NCBI RefSeq assembly: GCF_000005505.3
Contig: NC_016135.3
Coordinates: forward strand, 6,651,501-6,715,500
Direction: 5' to 3'
Source of the DNA: Brachypodium distachyon
Lineage: Eukaryota > Streptophyta > Magnoliopsida > Poales > Poaceae
Length of the DNA: 64,000 nt
The translations under genes were made by a program, and so were the position numbers. Below, one piece after another: positions 1-11,719 of the stretch. How positions within the stretch are numbered: the first letter of the stretch is position 1; each line of letters starts with the position of its first letter. Under the pieces are notes generated by a model, which was not told the DNA's origin, did no database searches, and saw nothing but the letters and a program-made list of their open reading frames with translations.

Positions 1-1165
1 GTTTCAAGCCTTGCACGTGGAGGAGGAAAGTTGCAGCAAGATCCATTCCCGTTGATTTCCAATATCAAGAAGAGCGCGAGGGAGGAGAGAGAGGCCGGCG
101 CACCACATGAAGAGGAGGAAATCAACCAGCAATAGAAGTTGTCTTGGCTGATGCTAGGACAAGTCCTACGACACGTCAAACATGTCTAAGGCATCAGTGC
201 ACGTCGAGAAGCATGTGACACACATAGGGCTGCCTACGACATGGTTTGTTTGCCTAAGTGTGAGTTGGGCCTGCGTGCTCATAGTTTGGGATGAACCCAA
301 CATTTGTATCAAGTTTGGGTTGAACCAAGTTCGACTCCGAGTCCAATTAGGTTGCTGGACATCCACCCTCCTATATAAGTTGAGGGGCGCCCACGATTTA
401 GGGTGAGACCATGTTTAGATTATTCAGAACCTTTCGTTGAACTGCTAAGCATTCATCTGAAATTATATTCTTCTTTGATTCGATCAGGAATTTACCTTCA
501 CCACTTTGTTGCGATCTGGTGTTTTTGCTACTGAAGATTCAAGTGCTATCTATTGTTCCATTGGGAATTGGTAGATTGCAGAACCGTTTCGTGGTGTCGG
601 CGGCTACGTGCGCAAGCGTGTGGTGTTGCGAATATCAAATAGGGTTGAGAATTGTTGCATTGGCAGCAAGGGACCAACCAGAAATTCGTCAGCGTCTCGC
701 GAGTTATCATCCATCCACAACGAGCTCAACGAGAAGATCGGATCACCCCTTATCAGCATGCCTATTGTGAATCAATCAAAATTGGCACCATGTTTATGCC
801 ACTCTTATGCTCCTCCTATCTGATAGAAAAAGGTCCCATGATTGTGAGCACAACTTACCTTGGCTTGCAAAACCTAAATTTGTCTATGAATAGCAGATCA
901 AATTGTATTATTTTCTATACAAATTTCTTACGTGGAATATTATTCTCCGTGCCAAGTGCTACAATATCTACTGGAACTCGTGGCTATTATGCAACTGAAT
1001 CTTTTAGAATGAAATATTACCTTTTATTCTTTACTACTTATAAAGGCACTAACATGTTCATCCCAACGTCCATTCCACTAAACAAACACAAAGTACTAAT
1101 GGTCCCACAATCAGACTCACTAAACACAAATTACTTGCTAACAGTGTGCGCTTAGCGATTACCTG
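1..1165. repeat. LTR-like remnant and unassigned sequence
   Basis: No protein family is recognisable here. The first ~800 bases look like an LTR retrotransposon terminus. There is a TATA-like tatataag near 374, followed by a T-rich leader and short out-of-frame reading frames. The later part (800-1165) has no recognisable feature. No matching second LTR or target duplication was found inside the window, so this could be a solo or truncated LTR. The assignment is an impression, not a proof. Confidence 0.3.
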
Positions 1166-1395
1166 TTGAGCCTGAAATTCCACCCGCAGGAGAATCTTTC
1201 AGCCCGCCGCGTTTTCATCGCCCCGAAACGTTTTTTCTTTCTCTCATCACCCGACCAGCCTCGCATGCCGCCAGCCGCCTCCACCTCCTTCCCTTCTCCT
1301 GCGGGCGCCGCCTCCTTGGCTCCTCCACCGCGGCCCGCCTCTGCGGAAGAGGAAGAAGAGGGGATTTGAGAAGGAGGAAGAAGAGTCACTGACAG
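1166..1395 (+). other. Possible non-coding 5' exon upstream of proteinase remnant
   Basis: This GC- and CT-rich stretch has the composition of a grass 5' leader. It ends at a strong donor, cag|gtaagg, at 1395/1396. A pyrimidine-rich acceptor, tgtgcag, ends at 1490, directly before the first recognisable aspartic proteinase codons. The 95-bp gap between them would be a short but ordinary plant intron. This suggests that the broken proteinase may have been joined to a new leader. No transcript evidence is available. Confidence 0.3.
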
Positions 1396-1490
1396 GTAAG
1401 GCCTGGCCACATTAGTGGAGTATTAGTTATCTTTTGTCGTAGTATTTCTTGCTGCTTACCAACTGAACATGGGTTTTCTCTTGTGTGCAG

Positions 1491-2590
1491 CAACAGGCTG
1501 AGCATGCAGGAGCAGAAACTGCTCGCTGACGACATTTTCACATTTTGGCTTAACCGTGAAGCTGATGCATCTTCTGGTGGTGAGCTCGTCTTTGGACTCG
1601 AATCACTATAAGGGAAACCACACCTATGTCCCTGTGAGACGCAGAGGTTAATGGCAATTTAACATGGGGGATCTTTTGATTGATGACCAGTCGACTGGTT
1701 TCTGTGCCAAAGGGTGTGCTGATATTGTGTACTCCGGGACTTCCCTGCTGGCCGGACCAATATGTATCTGTATCTTGAAATCAAGGATCCATTTATTCTA
1801 TCAATCTGGTGCTATATTTTCGTGATCATGGACACTTGACTCAGATTAATTATTAGCATCGAGATAATGCTAGATAGTGTTTGGAGAAAGGCCTGCAAGT
1901 ATTATTTTTTTAAGGAAAATGCTCGCAAATGTTGATAACATTACAACTAATGCCAATATTCCATGATAATAATCGTATCTTTGTGCTGTTTCCAGGCTAT
2001 AGTTGCTCAGGTGAACCATGCAATCGGTGCCGAGAGAATTATCAACACAGAATGTAAAGAAGAGGTGAGCCAGTACGGAGAGATGACCCTTCACTTGTTA
2101 TTGGTACAGGTTTGCGTTTTGCTGCATTTTCCATCTTCTGTTCAAACTTCCAACTATGGAATAGATTTGCTGAGATGATTTTGTTCTATGTTTGAGCAGA
2201 CAAAGCCACAGAAAGTGTGCAGTCTTTGATGGTACTCTATCAGATTAGTTCATTATAAATATTTTAAACTGCAATTTCAGTTCCATTACTAACTCATTTT
2301 CATGATGGGATAAATTCCATTTTTCCATGAACTTCTGCAGTAACGGAATTGAATCTGTTGTGGGTAAAAAAAATGTCGGCTCGGTCGTTATTTGCACAGC
2401 CTGTGAGATGGCCATTGTGTGGATAGAGAACCAGCTTCGTGAAACAAAACGAAGGAGCTGATACTGCAATATGTTAACCAGGTCACTACTACCTTTGTGA
2501 TTTGCTCTGACCTTTCTCTGATGTAATTCTAAAAAAGAGTTAGTTGGTGACTAGATTTTTGCATTGCATCCCAGTTCTGTGAGACCATCC
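1491..2590 (+). pseudogene. Plant aspartic proteinase (phytepsin/oryzasin-like) remnant, truncated
   Basis: Fragments of a vacuolar A1-family aspartic proteinase with a saposin-like (plant-specific) insert are readable in order. They are DIFTFWLNREAD and GGELVF (1504-1590), GNHTYVPV and WQFNMGDLL (1600-1675), [13 protein letters not shown] (1690-1730), AIVAQVNHAIGA and INTECKEEVSQYGEM (1996-2109), KVCS (2210-2221), and CTACEMAIVWIENQL with LILQYVNQ (2395-2481). Exon borders are still recognisable at 1996, 2109/2110, 2200, 2341 and 2481/2482. Lesions: the first catalytic lobe (DTG motif) is absent; a frameshift lies near 1590; a stop at 1649-1651 replaces the Tyr of GYW; the second catalytic Asp of DSGTS is a Tyr (TAC, 1730-1732); part of the QIGLC region is deleted near 2222; and a frameshift near 2450 gives a stop. 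Sequence past 2590 no longer matches the family. Confidence 0.85.
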
Positions 2591-3700
2591 GCAATTCCGC
2601 ATGGTCGCCTCCGACATCGTGCTCGCCGGCATGGACATTATTTTTGAGCAAGTGTTATGCATGCTTACATCGATCATGACATATGTATATTTAAGTGTCT
2701 AAACAAGAACAGGGGCAATAAAGACAACTTCTAGAAAAGTAAGATTTAAAATACGTCTTTTATATTTTAGAAGTGTGTGACGTGCACATTTAAAGTGAAA
2801 TGATAGCTTCGCCTGTAAGGTTACATGATTACAAAATGACACTTATTTAAATGGCTTAGTGAGGTAATCAAATTTAACTTAAAGAGAAATAGATTCGAAA
2901 GAGGGTTTGAGATTTAAGGACGTGCACGTGCACACTTATTAGTAGAGGTACAAAAAGGAGGGGTTACCCTCCAGCCTTTTTTGTTTCGGACAAATGAACT
3001 ACTCCTGTCAAGGGTGACGTGATTAATAGGGTCAGATGATACTGTCAAGGTACCAGTTCGCACCTCTAACCCCTGTGCATGAAAAATTACTTTCATTTTT
3101 GTGGAATAAGAAGCCCTCATACCTTGATGAAAGGAAAATGCCAAATGCCTGAAAAGAATCTTGCCACAAGTGTGGCATGAATCAAACATGTGACTAACTT
3201 AGTCAAATTTGCATAACTTGAGATGTGGTGAAATATGACCTTAGTCAAATTTGCATCTACCGAGTCCTTAGGCCTTAAGCATCTATGAGTCCTCTAAAAA
3301 AAAAGTTATTTTGGGTGAGGTGTGATTCCTGAAATACTCTGAAAAAAAGTTGGTTGAGCAAAAAGGATTATCATTATCCACCATAATCACAAACGCAGCC
3401 TTTGTCAACAAATAGTGCTACTTACTTTCTAAACTGGCTAATCTCAGTCAAAGTAAAGTACATCTTGTATCTCTCCAAGCCAATCTAAAAGGGAAATAAG
3501 ATTTTCCAGAACATGAAGAATTTACATCGGCTGCCCAGAACCAGTAGAGCACGAGAGCCGGAGTAACACTATAGAGCTCTAATTTTCTTGCACAAGCCAT
3601 CCCGTGAAAGCCGGCTCAATGCTTGTACGAGTGGATGTTGAGCACCGAGACATACAGTTATGAAAACCATCAAATTTTACAAAGAACGTTCTCACATCCA
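2591..3700. other. Intergenic, nothing recognised
   Basis: AT-rich DNA with only short random reading frames. It includes the 3' flank of the minus-strand acyltransferase gene. No MITE ends or tandem repeats were found. Confidence 0.5.
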
Positions 3701-3740
3701 AAATGTTGTGTCTTCAGGGGCACTAGAAAATTTCATGTTA

Positions 3741-6700
3741 TCACAATTCCTGCCCATCCAAATCTGCCCTGACAGGATAATCAAGGCCATGTAAAGCAGG
3801 CATCCTTCGTAAATCCTCTTCCGTGTATGCAGGGATGAACCAATACTTCTTGTCATTTCCAAAGACCTGATAACAAAATCATTGTTTACAAGGAAAGTTT
3901 TGGATGAAGTTAACTTTGTGATATGTTTGTCTTTAACAGACAGAAATTGCAATCTGGCAGTACAATGGCTAGCAGTAAAAGGGAAATAAAAATTGGGAAG
4001 TCCTGTTTCAGATGTTACAGCTCACAGATAGTACCGACCTGATCAAGGACATGCCACTTTTCATATTCCCCTCGGGACAACCATAGTCAGTATGCGGAAC
4101 AGAAATAAGATTATAGAGAATCACAGGAAAAATAATATGAAGCAGATGTACCTTGGCAAAACTTCCAAGAAAGAGCACACTCAAAGTTTATGGAAGACCA
4201 TTTAAATGACTTCTTGGAACATTCCAAAAACATGATGGGTTTTTAATCAGAAGTGTTAGATCATAGTTGCATAAAAGGAAATTCTGCACTTGTTTTGCTT
4301 AATTTCCTTCCACAGTTAACAAAGTTTCTATGGATTATACATGCCACATCGAAGTTTGCAATTTATGCCATTTGAAATCTTGTGTAACCACATACCCTAC
4401 TCTCATGGAAAGCTATTATGAATAAAGTCTATAACAAGACAACATGAAAACTGAAAGTGAGCTAAACTATCATCACTATTTGCATTTCCACATGTAATTC
4501 CCATATTTGTTGGGAGTTTAAAGTCACCACAAGTGAGAGGTGTATCATTGTCTTGAAAATAAGCTAATTTCGTGCAGCTATAAATAAAGATTTTACTACT
4601 CTAACCTGAGCAAAATTCCTCTTCCGGCCAAGATCATACATCCAACGTGGACTAGTTTTCTTCTCATATGCCTGCACAACAAAGCAACAAATGAATCTCA
4701 TCATGCACCATAATCCATGGTTAATGAAAATGTTTAGTGATATATTGCAAGATACTTGCCTCAATCGTTGTTGTATTAGCAGAAACAAGTGAAACATGCA
4801 TTATCAGGAAACCCAAAATGCTCAAGGAAAAGGCCAGATTCAACACTGCAAGAAAGAGAATTGTTCTAGTCGATGTTCAACCAATCATGCTCAACCATAT
4901 TTTTCTTTACAGAAACTAGTAATGCACTTACCAAATGTGAGAAATGTGGTTGCCAGTGCTGCAGGACTTCCTGGGATATCAATATCGCTGAAGAAGGCTA
5001 TGAACTGAGGCAGTAGAGAGAGGGTGACAAGCGTTGTCTCAAGGAAGGTGTAAAACTGCATAGCACCATAAAAATTTCAGTAACCTAAGGATAGACATAA
5101 AGCATGGAAGAATACACTGGTTCAAAAGAAACCTAAAAAACAAATACTGGAGAAGCAGTGCCTGCAATGCTAATACAATAAACAAATCACTGACTATGGA
5201 AATAACATAAAACACATTGGTGCACTTGCATGTTGCATATACTCTCGCTTTCGGGGTTGCAGAAGTGAGATATACTCTTCAAGTAACAGAGCAAAACATT
5301 AATGCTTCAACTTATGAACAAATGTGGTTTCGCGGATGGTTAGCTTCTTTACGAGAAATAGGTGTTACTATTCACAAAATATAAATGTGCGACTTGATCA
5401 ATGTTTGATTTATTAAGTGCTTGATTCTAAGTAGTAGGGGAAGAAAGGGAAATATAGTTTTTTAACAAGTAAAATGCATGGGAAGTTGCGACTGCCAGTT
5501 CGAGGAAAAAATATATCATGGGATACATCGGCCATCATGAAGGCACTTGAGAAGCTCCTAAAGCTGATGTAGTTGCACATACGAACAGCTACTGAAACTG
5601 TTTAGTGTTATAGATTCAGAACATCTACAAACATATGCATATAGTTTTACGATGCTCTAACAAGACTCGACTAGATGGCATGGCCTGACTACTTCAGAGA
5701 TTCAATTTGTTACTAGAATCTGACAAACAGTCAGCACCCATTGGTCATTTGCTCCCAAAAGTCAACTATTTAGAGGGCAAGGTACTGTACAAGTACAATG
5801 AAATTTCAGTTCAAGAAATAGGGCTTTATTGCTCATTTGCTCCCTAAAAGTGAAAAGCATCAACTTTAAGAGGGTCTGATTTGCAAGAACTCATCATTCC
5901 ACTGCAAACAATATTCCTTCAAAAAAATTGTGCAATTCAGATTTTGGGAGAGAGACGGTAATCAAACATTTAAGTGAGTTTCCAATTCTTTAGTGCAAGT
6001 CATATTTAATTTGAGCTTGTGGGGGTAAAACTCTAATACTATGTTGCTATTATGAAGCATCAGATCAACTTTGCAGCATACTATACAGATTGGGCAAAGG
6101 AAGAAGCTCATGCATTGCAGCATAACTAAATCGTACCAGGAAGAGAAGAAAGTATTTATAGTTGAGTGCTCCAACACAATTAACAACCCATACACAGTGA
6201 TGATCCATCTTAAGGATACATCTTCCACCTGAAAAAATATTCAAGCATAAATAAACAGTGTGCTTGTAAGCTATGAATCCACAATAACTGGACCAGCATA
6301 GAGTTACTCCTGTAGAATAAATCATGAACTTACAAACAGAGCAATGATGGCACCGAGGCGGCTTCAGCTGGTTGCACTTCCTGCAGTATCTCATCCTTGG
6401 ATTTCCCGTATCACTGACCATAGATTGCTGTGAGTTCATCTGGCTACTGAATTCTGAGCTAGAGAGGGGTGCAGTTTCTCCCCTTTCCTCATCAAAATCA
6501 AGATTCCAGTTTGGCGGAACAGAACCAGGATCAGTGAATACAACAGAGAAGTAGCACCATAATAGCATACCGAGCTGCAAAGCCAAAAGAACTATTTCCT
6601 TAATACACATTATAACAAAAAACAGGGATAATATGATGCTGTTTACAGTCAACTGATTCGGAATGCAAAGAAACAGTTTGAATTGTGCGCACCAATCAAT

Positions 6701-7425
6701 AGCATTAAAATGCATTTAAACAGCGCAACACCTCATTTTTTTCTGAACTTCTCTGGTCACATAGGGTGCACATCGTACAGAGATCTACTCTAGACTCTGC
6801 TACTCTCACAAAGCATATGAGGAAAGCAATGATTAAACCGTGGGCACAGCAGTTCAATCACACCAATGAGTGTACAGTGCTATCAAGTAGAATAGAATAC
6901 AATCACTCCTAGTATTTCATACTACATACCAAGAAATACCACCAAGGGAAGCAACAGTCAACAAGAAACTAACATAACGAAACGAAAATGCCCTACAAAG
7001 CAGCACACCTGGCACCAAGAATTCAAGAATATAGCATGTTAAACATCATAGCTCCCAACCTCCAGCATAAAGGTCAAAATCGAGATTTTAGGCCTACCAA
7101 CGGATCTACCCAACATTGCTTCCCAAAGAGCTAAGATTAACATCTAATGATACTCAATCCTGCTGCAATTTGCATATTTTCCACCCAATCAATGATATCT
7201 TGCAAACCTGACGCCCTCAATTTACGCGACACGCACCAGAAAGTGGAAGAGGAGCAGCACGGCGAGCGCCGGGATGGTGCTTGTGCCGCCAACGAGTAGG
7301 ACGGGGCCGTAGTTACAGAGGACGACGGCGTAGTACGTGACGCCGACGATGGCGAGGACGAGTAGTATCATGATGGATCCCAGACCCCTGAGCGCCGTGC
7401 AGAACCTAAAGACGTTCCACGCCAT
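3741..7425 (-). CDS. DHHC-type protein S-acyltransferase, 7 exons, 307 aa
   Basis: An integral membrane palmitoyltransferase that attaches fatty acyl groups to cysteines of target proteins. Exons on the minus strand are 7425-7237, 6574-6334, 6228-6137, 5055-4932, 4845-4760, 4671-4606 and 3866-3741; all phases agree. The start is the ATG of MAWNVF. In-frame ATGs exist further upstream, but they lie in GC-rich leader sequence. Two membrane segments lie at about residues 15-65. TDPGSVPPNW follows. The cysteine-rich domain runs from C127xxC130 through CHHC (138-141) to the catalytic DHHC at 152-155. Two more membrane segments follow in exons 4-5, then the TTxE motif (TTIE) and the C-terminal tail ending DLDGQEL. 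From memory the protein resembles Arabidopsis PAT13/PAT14. Intron 5 starts with GC (gag|GCAAGT, donor at 4759) and ends with AG, and only this choice keeps the frame. All catalytic residues are present, so the gene looks intact. Confidence 0.93.
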
Positions 7426-7781
7426 CGCGACCCCCGCCGATCTGTGCATGTCTCCCCACCCCGCCGCCGTCGGCACAGCCCAGCCGCCTCCGTATAGCGG
7501 CAAGGGGGCAACGAGGAGCGACACCGCAACGTCGTCCTCTGCCGACGCCAAGGGAGAGGGCGGGGGAAGAAGATTGCAGATAGGAGGCCAAGAGGGGGAA
7601 AGGGGACGGGGTGGAGGAAGACGGAGAAGGTCAGAGGTGGAGTTCCGCGGCGTTCTTCCACGCCGCGTTGTCACTTTCCTTCACTAATTTCTGAATAAAG
7701 TATTTTTATTGACAAAACAAAAGATTTCCACTGTTTCAAACGTATAAATAGAAAAGAGGACCCATTCAAAAATCACAATTA

Positions 7782-7894
7782 CTCTCTCGGTTCCATAATT
7801 CTTGTCGAAATATTACATGTATCAAAACGCTTTTTAGAAATAGATACATTTATTTTTGGACAAATTTAAGACAATAATTATGAGACGGAGATAG
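7782..7894. mobile_element. Stowaway-type MITE, 113 bp
   Basis: The ends are inverted repeats: ctctctcggttccataatt at the left and the complement of aattatgagacggagatag at the right. TA dinucleotides flank the element at 7780-7781 and 7895-7896. This is the hallmark of Tc1/mariner-derived Stowaway elements in grasses. It lies about 360 bp upstream of the acyltransferase start codon. Confidence 0.8.
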
Positions 7895-7943
7895 TACGTC
7901 TTACTGCACGCTCATATCTGACATGTCGGATCCCCTACAACCT

Positions 7944-8395
7944 GTTATGGAAAATTCAAAAATAGTATGACCATTATTTTTCCTATAGAGACTCATAAGA
8001 CATTTAACCAGCTATATCTACTGTTTATTATATCTCCGTTGTCCCTAAAGACATGTGATAGAAAACTCAAGAATAGTGTGACCACTATTTTCTTCGTGAC
8101 AATGTCTAGAACACTAACCTAACCGTTTCTGATGTTATTCTATCGCTGCTATCTACAAATACTCACTCGGAAACAGTGTGATTATTATTTTATTCCTAGC
8201 AACGCAGGGACATTTAGCTAGTCCTATCAAGTGTTAGTCGGAAACTCAAGTATTTTCTCATTATCTTTATTGTCCCTAAATACCTGCGATGGGAAACTTA
8301 AGCATAGCATGACCATTACGCATAGGGCACTCAGTTAGTCCTCTCTAGTGTTAGTCCTGTCTCTAATGTCCCCTGTCTTTTCCTAGATGGAAAAA
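7944..8395. repeat. Degenerate ~110-bp tandem repeats
   Basis: About four diverged copies of a unit share phrases such as gaaaactcaagaatagtgtg, gaccattatttt, ttgtccctaaa and acatttagctag. Copies begin near 7944, 8052, 8160 and 8280. No coding potential is seen. The remaining bases to 8743 hold nothing recognisable. Confidence 0.5.
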
Positions 8396-8743
8396 TAATT
8401 TTGTTGCATACATGCGTTGACCAATGCCCAAGTGTACTTACAAGAACAATCATAGCTATAATCGGCTTTGGTGGTTCTCCAATTGATTTTACTATTTTTC
8501 ACGTACCCTTTGCCACAAAATGGTAGTTAGGTCCTACTCTTCGAGTACGAATCCATGACGTGCCAAGTTGGTTACGGGTGGCATGCGAGCAGGCTTCTTG
8601 TTTACTCCCACCCAAGTGATCCGAAAGATCCTTTGGAAACCTAGGACGTGTCTAGCTAGATAATTTGCGAACCCTGCATGGTAGCGCCAATGGTATACAT
8701 GCTTCTGGATCTGCCTGGCCTTTTATACGGCGTATGTAATATA

Positions 8744-8870
8744 CTCCCTCCGTTCAACAAAAGATGTCTCAACTTTGTTAAAATTTGGATGTATCTAGAC
8801 ATGACTTAGTGTATAGATGCATTCAAATTTGATCAAAATTGAGACATCCTTTGTTGGACGGAGGAATTAG
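8744..8870. mobile_element. Stowaway-type MITE, ~127 bp
   Basis: The left end, ctccctccgttcaacaaaag, is the classic grass Stowaway terminus preceded by TA (8742-8743). The right end, tttgttggacggagga, is its inverted copy, slightly altered before a TA at 8871-8872. The interior carries a nearly palindromic aaatttgga / tcaaattt core. Confidence 0.85.
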
Positions 8871-9236
8871 TATATTGTGTCTACCGGTAATAAGCATGTA
8901 TTAGTACAAAATTGCTTATTAATGATGTTTGTTTCAAGAAGCATGAAGTAGTTTCTAACTATAATAAGGGTTTTTGATTTAGTACGTTGCTTATCTTGAT
9001 ATATGATAATACTTGCTCCATCAGACACACTTATTATGGATCAGAGGAAGTATTATTTTTAATATAGTAAATTGCCCACGGTAAGTACCAAGCTACATGA
9101 TTTTAATTTTAGTGAGCCAACTCATTAAGTTTAAGAAGCCAAGTCAAATAAAGTCTTAAACTCATTAAGCTAACATGTTGAATCGAGTTGAATCTGTGAT
9201 TTAACGAGTAGAGCCAAGATGGATATCCAATTATAT
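8871..9236. other. Intergenic, nothing recognised
   Basis: AT-rich stretch between the Stowaway element and the LINE insertion. No reading frame or repeat boundary is visible. Confidence 0.4.
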
Positions 9237-11001
9237 CCATAAAGATGGTAAATGTTTTTTTTAGAATTGAGGAACTCAGCTCCCGATTTCATTAATGAAA
9301 CCCAGCATAGTTCAAATTCTATAGGTTCAACGGGGGAAAATAGACTGCCTAACCATTACACACTTTAGCATTAACTTAGATATGAATCAGGTGGACCACA
9401 TTTTTTAATAGAGTAAAATACAATAGTAGTCCATAAACTCGGATTGAATGCACGATTTAGTCCACGAACTCAAAAAACACACATATAAAGCCCTAAACTG
9501 GTATTAATGTAACACTTGTTCCAAAAACAGTTCGACGGGAATAATTCCGGCCACGTTGGTTTAAGCCAAGACCGTGGGTTACTGTTGGAGTTTCTCTTGG
9601 GGGTTTTTCTAAAAATTTAACAACAACTTGCGGAGAATTATGTTAAGTTTTTGCTAAGAGGAAAATGCACCGGTGGTATATTAACTTGGCAGCCATGTGC
9701 ATATTAGTCAACCTACTTGTACAATGCAAAATCCAAGTCTTACAACTTGGCACGTATGTACACGTGTGGTCAAAAATACGATTTCTAGAATTTGACGCCG
9801 ACGTGGACGACAGGTCTGTCCGGACTGGAAATTTAGCAAAAAAAAAAAACTCCTTCTATTTTTCTCGTTATTATCGCCCCAATTCCCCAAATCTCAACAC
9901 ATCTCTCGCGAAAGTGTAGGCGACGTCGACAACTGTGGAGGTAGTTCGTGCAATCAGTAACGCACCATTTCTACACCCATCAATCAGCATGGTGTTCTTC
10001 CTCCTTCTGTTGTTGCAAATCCCATGGCATCGCTATTTCGCGCTTAGGAGGGACAGAGTGAGGTGGACCGACGCAGGGAGGAGGAGACGACTCCGAGGTC
10101 TAGCGGAGTGGTGGCTCAGGGTGAGAGGACCGACGGGGCATGGACATGCAGTGGTGCCGTGGAGGTGCGGGCGTGCGGCCTCCGTCAAAGAGCTGGCAGC
10201 ATAGGGGACGCAGCGGCGGCTCATGAGGGTGGCGATGTAGAGGAGAGGCACCGACACTGGCGATGGTGGTGTTGCAGAGGAGCAACGCTAGGTCGTGTGA
10301 GAGAAAGATGGGGAATGGGAGCTATGTTGCTCCTCACCAAGACCGGCGATGTCGCAGAGGAGAACGGCACTTAATTTGGGAAAAAATTAGGGATTTGGGA
10401 GATGGTGATTTAGCGAGGGAGGAAGAAGGGTGTTTTTGAAAGATGATGTATTTGCGAAATAACCCCATGTAGAATAATTTCGGGCCATAAAGCCCTCACT
10501 ACACCCGCCTAGTCCACGTCGGCATGCCACGTCGGCGCTGAAACCTACGAAATCTTATTTGTGACCACCCGCGCTCATACGTACCAAATTGGAACACTCA
10601 AATTTTGCATTTTGCTAGTACGTTGACTAATTTGCATATGACTGCCAAGTTAATATACCACGGGTGCATTTTCCTCTTTTGCTAATTTAACAACAACCCA
10701 CGGAAAATTATGGTAAATTTTTCGTAGTTTTATGTTCAATTTTTGTGAGAAAACCCCCCGAGAAACCCAACAGCAACCCGCGGTTCTCGGTTAAGCCGAC
10801 GTGACTGCCACATGGCCGGAATTATTCCCGCCGAACCGTTTTTGAACCCAATTATTACAATAATAATAGTTTAGGTCCTTATGTGTGTGTTTTCTGAATT
10901 TGTGGACTAAGCTGTGCATTCTCTCCAAATTCATGCACTGGTGCTGTATTTCACTCTTTTGAAGATGCAGAACCTTCGGATGGCCATAAAGATGGTAAAT
11001 G
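9237..11001 (-). mobile_element. Probable 5'-truncated LINE tail with 18-bp target duplication
   Basis: The identical 18-bp sequence ccataaagatggtaaatg occurs at 9237-9254 and 10984-11001. Directly inside the left copy is a run of eight T (9255-9262), as expected for the poly(A) tail of a LINE inserted on the minus strand. A long, variable-length duplication plus a poly(T) edge is typical of target-primed insertion. No reverse transcriptase is present, so only a short 3' piece of about 170 bp would remain. That piece is now interrupted by the long-TIR element at 9407-10960. Confidence 0.45.
9407..10960. mobile_element. Non-autonomous element with ~400-bp terminal inverted repeats
   Basis: The left arm (about 9407-9835) and right arm (about 10530-10960) are inverted copies of each other. 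Shared stretches include gggaataattccggcca, gaggaaaatgcacc, gtggtatattaacttggca and gcaaaatgcaaaat. Such long arms fit Mutator-like or foldback elements. No 9-bp duplication was found at the ends. The middle (9880-10430) is GC-richer and has short open frames on both strands with no recognised family. It could be acquired sequence. Confidence 0.65.
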
Positions 11002-11299
11002 GTAGGATTTGTAGACAACGTTTCAGCAAGTGAAACCATCACACTAAGGACATCTCCAACTGTTGTTTTGCTGCCGTTACTTAACGCCATGTGTCAGATT
11101 TTTGCTTAGGTGGAAGAGAAAAAGTAGGAAGAAGTATTGTACTAGTTACTCCTGCAAGAAACTGCTATTTCACAGGTACCAAAAAAAGTTGGGGTATGAC
11201 AAATGGATCCTAGTACAAAGAATACTTTTTAATTAGAAAAAAAAGTGATGGATAGAGAGAGAAGTGATGACATGGAATGCAAAGTAATGACTTGCTGAA

Positions 11300-11435
11300 A
11301 GGCTTCGTTCGGTTTCTGAGGTTTCTGATTTCCTGACCGGTATAGGAGGGGATTAAGGGGGATTTGTGGAAAATTGAACTATAATTTCAACAATCCGCTT
11401 TCATCACCACCGGTTGGGATCAACCGAACTAGGCC
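11300..11435. mobile_element. Small MITE upstream of the complex I gene, ~136 bp
   Basis: The left end aggcttcgttcggtt and the right end aaccgaactaggcct are inverted repeats differing at two positions. TGA occurs at both edges. It lies about 285 bp upstream of the NDUFA2 start codon and so sits in the probable promoter region. The superfamily is uncertain. Confidence 0.5.
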
Positions 11436-11719
11436 TGAGAAAACACGCTGTTTCATTTACCGGTTAACGGAAGGTTAATGATTGTAAAACATCACTGTAC
11501 CTCCAGAGAACATTTAAAAAAAAATCCAAAGAACTTTTCGGACAGTAGGACGAGAGGAACCCTAATCAACGCCCAGCGACCGTCTTCGTGATCGGACGGC
11601 GTGGATCAAACGAGAAGGCGTTGTTCATTCCTTCGCCCGCAGACGAACATACAGCGGTCGGTCAGCGGAGGGAGAGAGAGAAGAGAACAGAAGTGAAGAA
11701 GCCAAACGAGCCGGCGGCC

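Noticed and set aside
652..1155. Plus-strand open frame of 167 codons
   Set aside because: No family resemblance, poor codon bias, and it lies in probable LTR-derived and AT-rich sequence.
9935..10374. Possible small genes in the long-TIR element core
   Set aside because: Overlapping frames on both strands with no family match; probably composition-driven.
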